This document shows positions 1 through 7,846 of a stretch of 11,621 nt of DNA, piece after piece (the stretch's first letter is position 1; every line of letters starts with the position of its first letter). Origin of the DNA: Ochromonadaceae sp. CCMP2298 (taxonomy: Eukaryota; Sar; Synurophyceae; Ochromonadales; Ochromonadaceae); the NCBI GenBank assembly GCA_026770595.1, contig MU634527.1, forward strand, positions 1-11,621, given 5' to 3'. The notes under the pieces are model-generated. The model did not search any database and was not told the origin of the DNA. It saw only the letters and a program-made list of their open reading frames with translations. A program made the position numbers and the translations under genes.

Positions 1-126
1 TATAGGCACTCACCCCTCATAGTTTGGTGTTGTTTTGACGCTTTTCTCGTGAGACAACATTAACCCTTTCACACTCAGTCTTTTAAATAGATAACCAATT
101 AGTATGGTCTGCCACCTTGACAACAT

Positions 127-705
127 CTACTCCTTTCTTCTCCAAATTCTGCTCTGTTCTCGTAATGACATTTTTAACTTGTCAGCGAGTTTTTTAGCGT
201 TGGCTGAAATCTCATCCCCGTAAATTAAGAGTTTGTTACAGAGATGGGCGTTGAAATTTTTGGTTATATCATCAATACTCTCTACCTTTCCACACAGCTC
301 CTTGCCGAGAATGGCAACAAAGCCATCAATTACGGAATTCTTGCCCGTTCCATGTGCGAACGAGAACAAGATTGGGGCGACTTTTGTCTTGATGGTTGGT
401 CTCTGAATAATACTCGAAAACCAACACATCATATATTCAAAGACCTTGTCCTCTACGAATAAATATCTCATTAACTTGATAAAATCAGAGTTTAAGGGGT
501 CAATAGGTTTAGCCCCTGTTTTATTCGGGAATCCTCCAAATGAATTATACTCTGTGATATTCTCTGGACGGCTCTTGACTTGCTTGTCCTCGCTTGGGTC
601 AAACTTTATTCTTGAATATTTTAATTTACAGGGGTCATCCAGCCAAAGTTCGTAGAACATTTTGAGAATAGGACAGATGCCTCCCTTTACAAGAAACGTT
701 GGCAT
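127..705 (-). pseudogene. Primase-helicase fragment 3: DUF5906-like helicase domain
   Basis: 192 codons open from ATG at 705. Features seen: WLDDP...KFDPS around residues 21-39 and NSFGGFP at 54-60, both recurrent in DUF5906-type viral helicases; Walker A GTGKNS at 119-124, with Asn after the Lys as is common in this family rather than GKS/T; Walker B LLIYGDEI at 159-166; and NFNAHLCNKL between them. The frame is lost in an A5 run at about 178-184. The next frame reads on with NVITRTEQNLEKKG and ends at a stop after NWLSI near 105, where the family usually continues to a sensor region. The gene therefore carries at least one further lesion before the window edge. Confidence 0.75.
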
Positions 706-1568
706 TCCATACTCGTCTCACAAAACGTTTTAGTGTCCCTCAATAATAATACACCATTATCCATCTCGCAATACCGAGTGGGATTATTTAGTTTGAAATG
801 GGTATTTTCAAACTCTGCCCGATATTCGAGATATACGGAGGTCTGGCGTATTTCGTTTGCCGTCATTTCTCCACTTTTTTTTGGCTCGTTATTACTAATC
901 AAAAGGAGTTCAGAATCTGGATTTTCCTCCTTTAACCACTTTTTCAGCGACGCAATTTGTAATTTTGCTTTTCTATCACGACCTTTTTGGGTCTGATGAT
1001 ATTGGGCTGAAACTTTCGACTTTTGAAATTGATCGTTCTTCTTGTTACCACTGTCATTTGCTAATAACGATAATGCTATAAAACAATCACACCCCTCTTC
1101 TGAACCATTCGTTTCATTATAAATCAGAAACCCGAGCGAAATCCATGTATTATAGTCATCGAAATAAGTCGGGGTTGCTTGTAGTATCGCCTCAGCAAGA
1201 GCCGTAATTTCCTCGATTTTTTTGATGCTGCGCTTTACAGCACCACTATTGTTATTGTATCCTCCAGTTACGAGAGTAGTAATTTCGCTCCTCGTAGTAG
1301 CGTCCTCCTCTAAAGTAGTGGTAGGCACGACAGGGGGCTTCGGCTTTGCCTTGGGCTTCACGAGTTTCTTCGCATTCGGTTTCTCGGTGTCCACTATTTT
1401 TACGAGGTCGTTCCAAGAAATCGTACTAAGTCCTTGTTCGTAATTACAGATATTAGATTCCTTACGCTCCCAAGCGTGGTTGAATAAAATGTCTGCCTCA
1501 AATCCTGCTACGACATTAATGTATTGCCCAATTTTTATAGCTTCTGGCAAATCCTCAATATAAAACAC
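687..1568 (-). pseudogene. Primase-helicase fragment 2: C-terminal half of primase, linker and PriCT-2 region
   Basis: 293 codons open from a GTG at 1568. The same frame extends a little upstream and supplies the primase His motif LPH. Near residues 21-34, FEADILFNHAWE carries the third catalytic acid and the typical Trp-Glu. Residues 63-85 are a Lys/Pro/Thr linker. Residues ~125-217 match PriCT-2, with DDYNTWISLGF at the start and LQIASLKKWLKEENPD at the end, the usual family hallmark. The last ~10 residues are out-of-frame. The true path continues in the next fragment as DEYGMPTFLVKGG, so a base has been lost near 725. Confidence 0.75.
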
Positions 1569-2023
1569 GAAGTGCGGAAGCGACTTTGTCCGACTATTTC
1601 GGGCATCTCCTTCATATTAACAAGGTCTTCAAAACAGATATCCCCGGATTCCTTCCAGCCATCAAAATCCACGATACACATTTGCTTGTTGGCTAAATTA
1701 GGGCGGATTTCCCAATACTCGCCTTCTCTGACTGAAACTCTGGGTTTCCAGTTAGCCTTATTTGCTACCTTACCTGTTTCACTCAATTCTCGGTAATCGT
1801 CCAGCGTGAGACTAGATTTTGACCCAGCCTTTTGAGTTTGACCATCGACATCCTTGTAGTCCTTTACTGGATGAGTAGTATAAAAATCCTCGCCTTTGGA
1901 ATTTTCGTACTTGAACTCACGCTCAATAAAATTCTTGATTGGTTCGCTGGATACATCGTCAGCAACAAGGTAGGCAATGGTCTTTTCTCGTCTGATTTTC
2001 TGATCTTCAATAGTGAGTGGCAT
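1535..2023 (-). pseudogene. Primase-helicase fragment 1: N-terminal half of the AEP primase domain
   Basis: 162 codons from ATG at 2021-2023. It holds the first catalytic signature of the archaeo-eukaryotic primase fold, CIVDFDG at about residues 115-121, where the two Asp residues would bind metal. The frame leaves the homologous path near 1585: the true continuation (KSLPHFVFYIEDLP) lies in the next fragment's frame. The last ~15 residues of this fragment are therefore out-of-frame. The ATG is preceded by an AT-rich gap of about 105 bp before the upstream small gene on the same strand. Confidence 0.75.
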
Positions 2024-2128
2024 CTTATATACTTATACAAGATAATTATTTAAGTCGTTTAGTTAGATTATTATTATATCAATTTTTTGTAGTAATAATA
2101 ATCATAAAAATTGGATTTTTATTCGATT

Positions 2129-2395
2129 TTAAAGATTTTCTGCGGGACAAAGTTCCGACTTTTTATTTTTTGCCTCAATACGCTTCGGCTTCACAACATC
2201 CCAGTAATATTTACGCTTAGATTCAAGCACTTGTTCATATTTCTCGGGACGCTCTTCTTTAATTCGATCGTTATAAGCCTTACATTTTACATGCATCTTA
2301 TCAGGGTTCGCTTTTTGATAATTCGTGACTCGTTTCTTGTGATTGCTATAGAATCGCTCACCAACTGTTAAAATTAATTCGGTTCTAGTTTCCAT
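2129..2395 (-). CDS. Small basic protein of virus type, function unknown
   Basis: 88 codons, ATG at 2393-2395, TAA at 2129-2131. The product is highly charged and rich in Lys, Glu, Arg and Tyr, with a repeated pattern of short basic helices (NYQKANPDKM, EERPEKYEQVLESKRKYY). Small proteins of this look (repeated K..NPDK..K.Y.) are common in giant viruses and polinton-like viruses and may bind nucleic acid, but I cannot assign a family. It lies about 105 bp upstream of the primase-helicase on the same strand and about 41 bp downstream of the 58-codon frame, a compact virus-like arrangement unlike the spacing of the cellular genes here. It is not visibly broken. Confidence 0.6.
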   Translation of the reverse strand: METRTELILTVGERFYSNHKKRVTNYQKANPDKMHVKCKAYNDRIKEERPEKYEQVLESKRKYYWDVVKPKRIEAKNKKSELCPAENL

Positions 2396-2436
2396 TATAT
2401 ACTGTGTATAGATATTAAATTTAAACTTTATATTGT

Positions 2437-2613
2437 TTATATTTCTAGTTCGTAAAAGATAGAGGGAGGATATTCTTTGCGGTAATACGGAAACATTTTG
2501 TCGTGTCTTTGAATAATGGCTGGCTTAATTCCTCCAAAAGTATAAAGGCAAGAACAAGGAAGCGTGATTTTGACGGCCGTCTGTTTCTTCTCTCGGCTTG
2601 GAGGTATCAGCAT
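2437..2613 (-). CDS. Hypothetical 58-codon protein, probably viral
   Basis: Open frame from ATG at 2611-2613 to TAA at 2437-2439. An in-frame stop lies four codons upstream, so this ATG is the only likely start. The product begins MLIPPSREKKQ, has a Cys-x-Cys (LPCSCLY) near residues 19-23 and an aromatic, proline-containing end (FPYYRKEYPPSIFYELEI). Its amino-acid composition looks like a real protein rather than a chance frame, and it sits in line with two other minus-strand virus-type genes. I do not recognise the family. It could be a small viral protein or the surviving end of a longer one. Confidence 0.45.
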   Translation of the reverse strand: MLIPPSREKKQTAVKITLPCSCLYTFGGIKPAIIQRHDKMFPYYRKEYPPSIFYELEI

Positions 2614-2720
2614 TGATGCATCATATCATTTTTTGGGAGAATATACTTTTTGTTCTTTTGGTGCCTTGAATTCCACTGCCTGAACTTTTTTGTTGTTCCT
2701 CCATATTTTTGGCCACCGAA

Positions 2721-3118
2721 TTTAAGGAATAAATACTCTCCAAATCGGGGGTTTAAGGGGAAGTGGGGGGGTCCACATTGGGGAGACATGGCGCTGGGTT
2801 TTTGGTCTTGCGTTAAGTTTTTTGCGTCCCGCTGTTTTTTTTTGTGTCGCGCTAGATTTTTCGTATCCCGTTAGGTTTTTTGTGTCACGTTGGGTTTCAC
2901 GATATTTTTTTTAGGTGTAGCAAAAAATATCGTAAAATTTTAAAGTGAAATGAAGCCATCATCACCCATGACAACAGGACAAGCTGGAAAGATATTTGTA
3001 AACCAGAGTGTGGGTAGACTTCTCGTTTTAGAGTTACGAGCTGTTTCATGAAATAAAATTGAAAATGGGTTCAACTCTCCAAGGGGGATTTTTCACACAA
3101 GGATTTTCTGGGGTCAAG
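2721..3118 (+). repeat. Left arm of an imperfect long inverted repeat
   Basis: This segment is inverted relative to 11096-11390. The strongest match is a perfect 30-bp stretch, 2785-2814 here against 11261-11290 on the other strand. The outer end matches around CAAATCGGG (2741-2749 against 11362-11370), and the inner end matches as CCAAGGGGGATTTT (3079-3092 against 11122-11135). A block at about 2905-3045 has no counterpart in the right arm, so the arms differ by indels. I see no protein-coding content. The left virus-type gene cluster ends about 110 bp before this arm. Confidence 0.8.
2785..2902 (+). repeat. Degenerate tandem repeat, period about 19 bp, left arm
   Basis: About six units of the form T-run followed by G(T/C)(G/A)TCNCG(C/T)T(A/G)G, for example GTTTTTTGTGTCACGTTGG at the right end. 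Units vary from 17 to 21 bp, mostly through T-run length changes. Unit order corresponds to the right arm read in reverse, with one extra unit here. The spacing is not a multiple of three, and no conserved reading frame runs through it. Confidence 0.75.
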
Positions 3119-3425
3119 TTTTTCATTTTTATTTTTTGCACTCCGGAAACTCAGAGAAAATTTAAAATTGAATTCGCAGAATTTCATTATTTTGTCACAA
3201 AATTCCAACCCGGCTCAAAAGGGCACACCTTCTCACTACCTCTTTTTTCGGTCAGAAGCAAAATAAAACTTTTTGTCGAGTTTTCGACTTTTGAGTATAT
3301 ATTCAGGTGTGTAAGACACGCCCGATGATTCATTCGTTAAATGCTATGTTCGCTCAAAAAATTTGGTTTCTAGGGCCAACTTTTCTGGGGGGATTTTTCA
3401 CCGCGGATTTCTTTCTGGGGTCAAG
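3083..3425 (+). repeat. Direct repeat pair of about 37 bp within 2.9-3.5 kb
   Basis: GGGGGATTTTTCAC followed by GGATTT(n)CTGGGGTCAAG occurs at 3083-3118 and again at 3387-3425, about 305 bp apart in the same orientation. The first copy is the inner edge of the left inverted-repeat arm, so the second looks like a duplicated arm edge. The sequence between them (3119-3386) has no convincing gene. The second copy ends about 70 bp before the D5-like frame opens, and a charged open stretch in another frame (3424-3480) follows directly. Confidence 0.6.
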
Positions 3426-3496
3426 AAACAAAAGTCTTCTGAGAGCGATGACAATGAAGCGATTACAATGAGATTAAGAGCATAACTAGTGATGGA

Positions 3497-3781
3497 GTGG
3501 CCACTAAGAGAAAGCGACTTCCTAGAGAACAATCTGAGAATAAAAAACATGCTCCTGAGAAAGCGCCTCTCTCCCCAGAGACAAGGAGAAAGATGGACCA
3601 ATTCAAGTTATTCACAAGTGGCAGCATGGATCTTCCATTTGCACAGGCTCTTCATAAAAATATGTCACGTAAAGAGGATGGGAAATCGATGGTGATATCT
3701 ACTAACATTGGGGGCAAGCGCGCTGTCTACTTATTCAATGGAGTCTATTGGGAACAACTGGAAGTGGGCTACGCACGATGA
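3497..3781 (+). pseudogene. D5-like helicase fragment 1: basic linker and start of D5_N
   Basis: 94 codons from GTG at 3497; the first ATG is at 3593. The frame is also open upstream to a TGA at 3455-3457, so the start is not fixed. Residues 4-22 are strongly basic (KRKRLPREQSENKKH), like a nuclear-localisation or linker segment. DLPFAQALHKN and YLFNGVYWEQL match the opening of D5_N domains. The frame ends CGA-TGA at 3776-3781. Confidence 0.65.
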
Positions 3782-4358
3782 GATAAAAGCGCAGATTATA
3801 GAATTACAGGACGATTACATGCGCGACTTGGCAGAAGTAGAAGATGAATGGGAAGATAAAAAGGAATTCGCGAAAACAATGAAAGTTATACTGAGTCTAC
3901 AAAGCATAGGTCGGCGAAAGGCTATCGTGACTATTCTGATTGAAAATGTAGTTGTGAAGGGTATCGTATGGAATAAAAACCCCAACTTATTCCTATTTAC
4001 AGATCATATCTACAGTTTCACAGAGAAGAAGTATATTGCGCCTGATCCTGATGATTACATGAACTTCACCTGTGGCTACCCGCGCGGAGATATCAGCAAC
4101 GAGTATGAAGAGGAGCAGATATGGCTTCGCGATTCTTTTTTCTATTCCTGTTTTGAGGACAAGGAAGTGACAGATTACCTTCTTCGAGTTCTGTCTTCCT
4201 TTCTTCGAGGACGACCCCCCGGCAAGAAGAAACAGCAAGTGGCGCATTTCTGGACAGGTCGCGGAGCTAATGGCAAATCTTCCAAACTGATGGAAGACGC
4301 ATTTGGCAACTATCTAGGGCTATTGGACGCACATGAAATACTTCACCACTTCCGGTAA
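3708..4358 (+). pseudogene. D5-like helicase fragment 2: D5_N body and Walker A
   Basis: 216 codons in the next frame. Homologous sequence begins at about residue 18 (3760). The D5_N signature NPNLFLFTDHIYSF lies at residues 91-104, and CGYP follows. LLRVLSSFLRGRPP leads into Walker A GRGANGKS at residues 184-191, the ATP phosphate-binding loop. The frame ends CGG-TAA at 4353-4358, just where the next fragment picks up. Confidence 0.72.
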
Positions 4359-5112
4359 ATCTGACGCTCCAAATAGTCAACTATACAATTTGCAGAACAA
4401 ACGGGTCGCGTATGTAGCTGAGGGGGGTGAAGTGGAAGTCATCGGTCGCATATTTAAGGCATATACTGGAGGCGATACAATTTCTGCTCGTATGACACAT
4501 GGATCGCATGTCTTGAATTTAGTTCCACCGCCTGGACTTTTCTGTGCGAATGAAGTGCCATATATCAACGGGCTGGAAAAGAATGTAGAAGTTGATAAAT
4601 ATAGCAATGAGCGGCGAATAGAAATGTTGGTTTGGCCAATGACTTTCGTTCCTGATGTTGAGCTAGCACCTCCTGGGTTGGGCAAACAATATCGAAAAGA
4701 AGACGGCGAAGTGGATGTGAAACTGAAGACAGAGGCGATCAAACTAGCCTTTATAATCATGCTCTTGAATAATATCGACATCATCAGCGGCGAGGACAAA
4801 GATCACCAGACTCCTTACCCAGAGCAGGTGCTTGAGGCGAATCGTCAGTATATAGCCAGCACGAAACATGTCACTAACTGGTTCAATGAGAAGATGGGCA
4901 TGGCGACAGATTGCTTTGTTGAGGAACCAGTAGTACGCATCATGGACGTGAAATCGTTTTGCGAAAACAACGATGGTCCGCATAAGAAGTTTGCTGCGTT
5001 TAAGCGAGATTTGCTCCAAATCGTTAAGCGACGAGGGGACACCTCTCGAGGAGGTATGTATACAAATGGTCCCAAAGACTTCATTCAGGGATATGCATGG
5101 AAGACCACATGA
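4333..5112 (+). pseudogene. D5-like helicase fragment 3: SF3 motifs B, B', C and C-terminal domain
   Basis: 259 codons in the third frame. Motif B KRVAYVAE at residues 23-30, B' YTGGDTISAR at 44-53, motif C GLFCANEVP at 68-76 with its Asn, and the arginine finger at R94-R95. The remaining 150 residues are helical, with a winged-helix-like end, and stop at a single TGA. No internal break is seen in 780 bp, so decay is light. Confidence 0.75.
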
Positions 5113-5476
5113 TCATCCTTCAATTTTTATTTCATTTAAAAAAGTTGATATGTATGTATGATACATTTATTTTCACAATGTAACCAAACTTAAAATGGAT
5201 AATTCTAAATGATATTATTATATTGATTGCGACGGCGGGGATGTGGAACTATATATGTAAACACATTCTGAAGCCTGAAGACAATAGAGGTGTATGTGAA
5301 GCGGTCGCAGCAAGCTTTTTGTTTAGTAGGATCGCGTGCCAACCGCAAACCCCTGCAATAACTTTGGGGATTTCCCTTCTCATTCGCTCTTTTTTTTGTC
5401 GTTTTGAGGGTTTTGCGGGTGTACCGGGTTTCTCTCGGACAAAAAACGTCTGACAAAACCAAAAAAAACTTCTTGC

Positions 5477-5642
5477 GGCTTGAGCGACGAGCGCAACAGA
5501 AAGAGCAACAGCGTCAGCAACCAGAGCAAGAGTGAGGGCTAGAGTGCTTGAGCGAAGAGCGCGGTGTCTTTGGACACCACTAGAAGCTAGAAGCTAGTAT
5601 TCTTTCATCATTCTTGGTTGATAATAACATGACCCCCCCCCC
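5477..5642 (+). repeat. Small repeat cluster: 17-bp direct repeat, short hairpin, GCTAGAA repeats, C10 run
   Basis: GCTTGAGCGACGAGCGC at 5477-5493 recurs with one mismatch at 5546-5562. It is followed directly by a perfect 6-bp stem with a 4-base loop (GGTGTC TTTG GACACC, 5563-5578), then CTAGAAG-type units at 5580-5597, then ten C at 5633-5642. The block is more GC-rich than its surroundings. It has no assigned function. Confidence 0.6.
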
Positions 5643-5782
5643 GGACACCCATTCTTATTTACCCTTGAGCTGTGGGACGAATAAGAGAACAACATTCATC
5701 ATGGCAGTCGATATAAGAGATCAGTGTGGTCTCTCTAAGGTACATGTTAGACTTAGCCAAAATTTCTAAAACTTCTATTTAT

Positions 5783-5959
5783 AACTTTTGAGAGACTTGA
5801 GAGAAAAAAGGAAGTCGATTGGACCCAGTAACCCTACGCGGTGATTTCCCCAATTTGAATGGTCATTTTTCTCTCTCTGAATTTCATTACTTTTTTGTTC
5901 CTGGTACATACTTGATAACTTTTGATAAAACATGAGATAAAAAGTAGGTTGGATCCAGT
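5783..5959 (+). repeat. Diverged direct repeat of about 45 bp
   Basis: AACTTTTGA ... GAGA(T/G)AAAAA ... TTGGA(C/T)CCAGT occurs at 5783-5829 and at 5917-5959, 134 bp apart in the same orientation and with scattered substitutions and a small indel. It looks like an old tandem duplication in non-coding DNA. Confidence 0.5.
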
Positions 5960-6350
5960 CGGTCGACTTTTCTTTTATTGACATTTATATACAAATGTAT
6001 ATTATATATATAATATGTAACACTTGAAAGCAGATTGAATGAAGTTCCCTTCATATAAGCAGAAACAGACAGAAGAAGGAGTCGTGAGGTATCACTATTC
6101 CCACGTTCATGAACGTCGCTGCTTGTTTTCGGAGTGATATCGCTGGCTAGTAGTGTACAATTATTAACAATTATTACTCGACTTATGTACAACCTAGCCA
6201 TTATTTCCCCCGACTTTTACCTTCCCTTATGTTCCCTCCGCCTTTTGCTCTTCCTCCTCTCCCTCTTCTTCATCACCTTTCCTCTTCGACCAATTACTCC
6301 TCTCCTTCCTCTTTTCCACCCGCCTCGACCACCTAGAGGGGTCCGGGCCT

Positions 6351-7846
6351 TCACAAGAGACCTTCACGCGACAGCACCTCTCCGATCATCAGTCGCACCT
6401 GTTGCGATGCAGGGATTAGTCCATACTTGGCGCCACAGACCCACACCGAACGCGGGAGCCCCACCACGAGAGAGCCTTTAACGACGAAACCCGCCACGTT
6501 CTTCTTGACCATCATATCTACGCGAGGGTCGTCGATCTTCTCGATGGGCGCGAATCCGGACACAGCCACCTTGCGCAATAGATCGGTCATACCCGGGTGC
6601 TCTGCCTCGGCATCGAGGCACTGCACAATGCCACTGTACACGATAGGCGGGCACACATCCTCGGCAGCAAAGTCTTGCTTCTGAAGCGAGAGCTCAGAGA
6701 GGGCCTTGGCTGTGTAGTAAATGTGGCCGCCGTACGCAGCGAGGCAGAGTTTAGACAGGCCAGGGCCCAGACCCCACTTTTCGACCAGGAGCTCGCGCAT
6801 GCAGGCGGGAGGCACCTCGCCGGCGAAGACAGTTTTACCAATGTTGGCCAGGTTGAACTTCAGCTCTTTCTTCATGCGGTACGGGTAGCCGTATTCGGAG
6901 GAGGCTAGCAGTACGTTCAACATACTAGTTTCCTTGGTCAGGGCCGTGAATAAACGCAGAACACTCTGTGCGCGTTCCTTGCCCTCCGGCGACTTCTCTG
7001 AAAAGGCAACGTTTGCCTCATCGACAATGATGCAAGCCACTTTACCGCTCTTTGCCGCAGTGGTAGCAAAGGCCGCAATAGCCTCCTCTGGCGCCACCTT
7101 CTTGAGAGCTGAGTCCAGGACTGCCCGGCTCGCAGTGTCGATTGGCGCGCTGAAGTTTGGGAGGGCTACGGTGGAGGCCGCGACCACAGTCGCGCGCAGT
7201 ACCTCGACGAAAAAGTCTCTCTTGAAAGCTGGGTCGAGCGCTTCGATGGACTTGACGATGCTAGCGGTCAAACCGGTGTGGCCAGTCAGGCGCATGTTGA
7301 CAACCACCACTTTCCCGCCCGCTTTGTTGTACTCCTCAGCAAGGCTCCGCAAGATGAGAGACTTGCCGACGCTTTTGCCGCCCAGCAGCAGCGTGAAGGT
7401 ACCTCGCTCGTCCAGCTCATTCCGTAAAGAGTCCATCAGCACAGCGCGGTCGAAGAGGACACCATCGCTGATGAACTTTTTCCTGCGGGTTGTGACACTC
7501 TTCATGTACTCTTCGGGGGTGATCTCGAGCGCTTGGGCGTCCGCCTTGGCTGCCGCCCACATTAAACCGGACTCTGTAAACCCCTTCAAGTCAGCCGGAA
7601 AGTCAAGGTGTCGTGCGTAGTAGTCATCGTCTGACGACGGGCCGATCAGACCCGAGGAGAGGGGGCGGTGGAAGGGGAACTGCGCATTCCTAGTAACGCG
7701 TCCAAACACTGAGAGAATAAAGAGCAGGAATTATTAATGATGGCGCAAATACAAAAGTAGGGGATGATACTCAAGGAGGGGGGCTGCTCACATTTGGAAG
7801 AAGGTACATTAAGTAGCGATCTGATCGGAGATCGGAAGCACGACAT
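6351..7846 (-). CDS. AAA-type ATPase, likely organellar, two exons (7792-7846 and 6351-7708)
   Basis: Exon 1 runs 7846-7792, exon 2 runs 7708-6351, and the product is 470 residues. The P-loop is GGKSVGKS at ~128-135, Walker B CIIVDE at ~244-249, and a sensor-like strand NVLLASSE at ~283-290. A C-terminal part with a winged-helix-like look follows. This fits the archaeal-type ATPase (STAND-related) proteins expanded in algae and protists, whose substrates are unknown. The spliced N-terminus, MSCFRSPIRSLLNVPSSK, is rich in Arg and Ser, and there is no acidic residue until about position 45, as expected for a mitochondrial presequence. The start is the first in-frame ATG (7844-7846), with A at -3. 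The frame stays open upstream without an ATG, so an unseen upstream exon is possible. The gene is divergent from the ADP-ribosyltransferase gene, with 399 bp between starts. It is GC-rich compared with the viral remnants and shows no damage. Confidence 0.8.
7709..7791 (-). other. Spliceosomal intron, 83 bp, phase 1, in the ATPase gene
   Basis: On the minus strand the donor is AAAT|GTGAGC at 7791 and the acceptor is TTTATTCTCTCAG|TG at 7709, preceded by a pyrimidine-rich tract. Splicing joins exon 1 (codon first base T) to exon 2 (TG), making a Leu codon and linking a presequence-like N-terminus to the ATPase. The exon 2 frame has no ATG near its start, which also argues for an upstream exon. 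The intron is AT-richer than the exons. No transcript data support it. Confidence 0.7.

Larger units (their letters stand above)
1..2023 (-). pseudogene. Broken viral primase-helicase (AEP primase, PriCT-2, DUF5906-like helicase), continues past left edge
   Basis: Read on the minus strand from the ATG at 2023, successive frames give one protein interrupted by at least three one-base shifts. Domain order is an archaeo-eukaryotic primase with DFD, LPH and EADILF catalytic signatures; a Lys/Pro-rich linker; a PriCT-2-like region; then a helicase with a Walker A GTGKNS and a Walker B LLIYGDEI. This is the architecture of replicative primase-helicases of virophages, polinton-like viruses and giant viruses, which prime and unwind viral DNA. 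All three shifts have the same sense (one base missing), near 1585, 725 and 178. After the third, the frame reads on through a helicase-like stretch (NVITRTEQNLEKKG, then NWL) and stops near 105. The remaining bases to position 1 show no clean frame. The motifs survive, so decay is recent or some shifts are assembly errors. Family assignment is from motif recall, without a search. Confidence 0.82.
3497..5112 (+). pseudogene. Poxvirus-D5-like SF3 helicase (viral replication helicase), broken by two frame shifts
   Basis: Three overlapping frames (3497-3781, 3708-4358, 4333-5112) make one D5-family helicase. The order is a basic linker, a D5_N domain, then a superfamily 3 helicase core with every motif visible: Walker A GRGANGKS, motif B KRVAYVAE, B' YTGGDTISAR, motif C GLFCANEVP and the Arg finger in NERRIEM. 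It ends with a helical domain typical of the family and a clean TGA at 5110-5112. Such ATPases unwind DNA at viral replication forks in nucleocytoplasmic large DNA viruses and relatives. No primase domain is visible upstream, so the N-terminus is missing or was never there. Both shifts have the same sense (one extra base), near 3765-3785 and 4335-4350. With motifs intact but the frame lost, I call it an endogenous viral remnant. Sequencing error or programmed shifting remain possible. Confidence 0.82.
5113..6350. other. Non-coding interval between D5-like remnant and ATPase gene
   Basis: No convincing gene in 1.2 kb. It contains a weak open frame at 5223-5453 (plus) without an ATG at its head; a Gln/Arg-rich open tail ending in TGA at 5533-5535 (LERRAQQKEQQRQQPEQE); a 17-bp direct repeat; a C10 run; and a diverged direct repeat near 5.8-6.0 kb. 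The right end (6200-6345) is a pyrimidine-rich stretch downstream of the ATPase stop, so it is probably that gene's 3' untranslated region, purine-rich on the transcribed sense strand. Confidence 0.5.

Noticed and set aside
2607-2789. 60-codon minus-strand frame overlapping the left arm and the 58-codon gene
   Set aside because: Most of it lies in repeat-arm sequence and its end overlaps the better-supported 58-codon frame in another frame.
2785-2902. CRISPR-like array
   Set aside because: Units are contiguous and degenerate with no spacers, and the setting is eukaryotic. The same applies to the right-arm array.
3765-4360. Introns as the explanation for the frame changes in the D5-like helicase
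   Set aside because: Conserved sequence continues almost without a gap across both transitions, leaving no room for an intron. A one-base change explains each.
5223-5453. 76-codon plus-strand frame after the D5-like remnant
   Set aside because: Opens without an ATG at its head, ends in a low-complexity Phe-rich stretch, has no recognised domain, and lies in repeat-rich DNA.
6934-7620. 228-codon plus-strand frame opposite the ATPase
   Set aside because: Antisense shadow of a GC-rich coding exon. It has Ser/Thr/Ala/Arg-biased composition and no motifs, whereas the minus frame has clear Walker A and B.
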